A stretch of DNA of 6,543 nucleotides from Thiotrichaceae bacterium (GTDB taxonomy: Bacteria; Pseudomonadota; Gammaproteobacteria; Thiotrichales; Thiotrichaceae), in assembly GCA_027009095.1 (NCBI GenBank), contig JALVDG010000446.1, forward strand, positions 1 through 6,543, read 5' to 3'. Both the position numbers and the translations under genes were made by a program. Positions 4,835-6,543 of this stretch are shown one piece after another (positions within the stretch are counted from its first letter, which is position 1; each line of letters starts with the position of its first letter). The notes beneath the pieces were generated by a model. It was given only the letters and a program-made list of their open reading frames with translations, was not told the origin of the DNA and did not search any database.

Positions 4835-5575
4835 ATGATAGATAATAACAATGCCGATAATAACTATTGGAGTTTATGGTCAACAATAGGCTTTAGTCTA
4901 TTGATACTTGGTACTTTTGTAGCGGCACAAACGCTTACTTTTTTTATCTATGTAGCAGATAAGTTAAAAGATCATGCTGATATTACTGATGAAGCCTTTC
5001 TAAACTCACTCCTAACAAATGGTGATGCAATTAGTATTTCTGAGATTATTGCAGCTATCGCAGGTATTGCGATCACATTTCTATTTATCTACCTACGAAA
5101 ACAACTCAGCATAGAAAATTACTTGTCACTTCATAGTGTTAGCTTTAGCACTATTTTAAAATATTTAGCCCTAATGATAGCTGCTATGTTAATAATCGCG
5201 GTTATTTCAACTATTAGCAACCATCCTGAACCACAGATAATGGTTGATATTTACCATAGTGCCAAGTCTCCCGCTCTCCTTTGGTTTGCTTTAATAATAG
5301 CCGCCCCCTTTTTTGAAGAAATTTTATTTCGTGGCTTTTTATTTGAGGGTTTGCAACGCTCATCCTTAGGAATAATATCGACTGCAATTATTACATCTGC
5401 TGTATGGGCTAGCATCCATCTACAGTATGGTCTATATGAGATAGTGATCATCTTTTTTATAGGTCTTTTACTATCGTATGCAAAGATAAAATCACAGTCA
5501 CTTTATATCCCTATTGCGATGCATATCTTGATGAATTTAGTCGCTACAGTGGAAATTGCTTTAAATTTAAACTAG
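4835..5575 (+). CDS. CPBP family intramembrane metalloprotease (Abi, PF02517-like)
   Basis: A 246-residue multi-pass membrane protein with the three signature motifs of the CPBP/Abi family, which includes Rce1-type CaaX proteases: EExxxR as FFEEILFRGFLFEG (159-172; E161, E162, R166), the second motif with H195 in WASIHLQYG, and HxxxN as HILMN (H230, N234). These residues form the metal and catalytic site inside the membrane. Hydrophobic segments lie at about 15-40, 68-87, 107-127, 147-165, 178-194, 200-215 and 223-242. The substrate is unknown; bacterial members have been linked to bacteriocin immunity, peptide processing and membrane protein turnover, and none of these can be assigned here. 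No clear ribosome binding site precedes the ATG. pepA follows after 40 bp on the same strand, so they may share a transcript. Confidence 0.9.
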   Translation: MIDNNNADNNYWSLWSTIGFSLLILGTFVAAQTLTFFIYVADKLKDHADITDEAFLNSLLTNGDAISISEIIAAIAGIAITFLFIYLRKQLSIENYLSLHSVSFSTILKYLALMIAAMLIIAVISTISNHPEPQIMVDIYHSAKSPALLWFALIIAAPFFEEILFRGFLFEGLQRSSLGIISTAIITSAVWASIHLQYGLYEIVIIFFIGLLLSYAKIKSQSLYIPIAMHILMNLVATVEIALNLN

Positions 5576-5615
5576 ATACAAACTACACCAATAATATTTT
5601 GAGAACTAATAACAA

Positions 5616-6543
5616 ATGAATTACACATTACTCACTTCCACTCATCCCTCCGAGATTAAATCTGATTGTATTGTTGTTGCCATTTTTACAGACAATAGAC
5701 TCTCCAACGCTGCTGCTAACATTGATGAAATAAGCAATGGCATTATCAGCAAATTTCTTGATCTTGCTGATTTCTCTGGTGAATGTGGGCAATCTCATAT
5801 GCTATATCCAGAAACAGGGATGAAATGTCCTCGTATTTTATTGATAGGTTGTGGCTCGGAGAATAAGTTTACCCAAGAAACCGTCCGTTCTGTTATAAAA
5901 AAAGCAAGCAAAGAAATAGCAAAAACCTCAGCAAAAAGTGTAACACTCTTCCTGCTAGATACCTTATCAGAGCGTATTATTTGTGAACAAGCAATGCGTC
6001 AAAGTATTTTGACCTATGCTGATACTCTATATGAATTTAATAAATACAAAAGTGACCCTAAAAAAGAATCATCACTAACACAAGTTTGTATCGCCTTCAC
6101 AACAGAACCACCCTGTGATGTGCGTAGTATGCTCGAACAAGGAAAAAGTATTGCCAAAGGTATGCACTTATCTCGTGATCTTGCTAACCAGCCTGGAAAT
6201 GTGTGTACACCTACTTTTATTGCAGAAACAGCAGAATCTCTTGGACGACAATACGATAATATAAAAGTTGAGGTACTTAATGAAAGCGATATGGAAGCAC
6301 TCGGGATGGGTTCCTTTCTTTCGGTCAGCAGAGGGAGTGATGAAGCTGGCAAAATGGTTATTTTACAATACAACGGTACGAGTGAGTCTACCCGTCCTAT
6401 TGCGCTAGTAGGTAAAGGCGTTACTTTTGATACAGGCGGAATTTCAATAAAGCCAAGTGCTAATATGGATGAAATGAAATTTGATATGTGTGGTGCTGCC
6501 AGTGTTATGGGAGCAGTCAATGCCTGTGCCGAAATGAAGCTAC
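5616..6543 (+). CDS. pepA: Leucyl aminopeptidase PepA (partial, runs off the right edge)
   Basis: A cytosolic M17 leucine aminopeptidase that removes N-terminal residues with two bound metal ions; E. coli PepA also binds DNA in Xer recombination and gene control. 309 codons are present, open from the ATG to the window edge, out of about 500 expected. Seen: an N-terminal macro-like domain (about 1-150), the linker RDLANQPGNVCTPT (187-200), and the start of the catalytic domain, IALVGKGVTFDTGGISIKPS (262-281) and FDMCGAASVMGAV (289-301). K267, D272 and D290 match metal ligands and K279 the catalytic lysine of the family. The remaining ligands in the NTDAEGR motif lie beyond the edge. The ribosome binding site is weak: GAG about 13 bases upstream. 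The divergent lptF gene often found before pepA is absent. Confidence 0.96.
   Translation, partial: MNYTLLTSTHPSEIKSDCIVVAIFTDNRLSNAAANIDEISNGIISKFLDLADFSGECGQSHMLYPETGMKCPRILLIGCGSENKFTQETVRSVIKKASKEIAKTSAKSVTLFLLDTLSERIICEQAMRQSILTYADTLYEFNKYKSDPKKESSLTQVCIAFTTEPPCDVRSMLEQGKSIAKGMHLSRDLANQPGNVCTPTFIAETAESLGRQYDNIKVEVLNESDMEALGMGSFLSVSRGSDEAGKMVILQYNGTSESTRPIALVGKGVTFDTGGISIKPSANMDEMKFDMCGAASVMGAVNACAEMKL

Noticed and set aside
5251..5451. Minus-strand frame inside the CPBP gene
   Set aside because: Antisense to the motif-bearing part of the protease; a shadow frame.
6014..6520. A 168-codon minus-strand frame at the right edge
   Set aside because: Antisense to pepA, whose plus-strand frame is open from 5616 to the edge and carries M17 metal-site motifs.

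Overview
The window is a stretch of AT-rich gammaproteobacterial housekeeping chromosome. The pairing of smpB with divergent ratA-rnfH, the order tpiA-secG-tRNA-Leu(GAG), holA preceded by a translationally overlapping small gene, and a PepA of the E. coli type all point to Gammaproteobacteria. The order cannot be resolved by eye. No phage, insertion sequence, CRISPR array or defence cluster is visible.

Layout: 1-265 holds no supportable gene, only a possible AT-rich terminator behind holA. Then come two minus-strand genes: holA (DNA polymerase III delta) and, upstream with an ATGA overlap, an unrecognised 83-residue protein in the slot where lptE usually lies. A 132-bp spacer (1558-1689) is packed with nested inverted and direct repeats. 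Next is the minus-strand pair ratA-rnfH. A divergent spacer separates it from smpB on the plus strand. Behind smpB a strong hairpin terminator faces the other way and closes the minus-strand unit tpiA-secG-tRNA-Leu(GAG). A 251-bp divergent spacer with two operator-like palindromes leads to a plus-strand pair: a CPBP (Abi) family membrane protease gene and pepA, which runs off the right edge.

How the genes relate: smpB (trans-translation) and ratA (50S-binding protein / COQ10-like START domain) form the classical smpB-rat locus. holA loads the replication clamp. tpiA serves glycolysis, secG protein export, and the tRNA reads CUC/CUU leucine codons; the 17-nt gap between secG and the tRNA suggests they share a transcript. 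PepA is an aminopeptidase whose relatives also act in DNA recombination and regulation.

I found no convincing new multi-gene system. The points most worth following are the small holA-coupled gene, the repeat-rich spacer whose edge motif recurs upstream of smpB, and the palindromes between tpiA and the CPBP gene.
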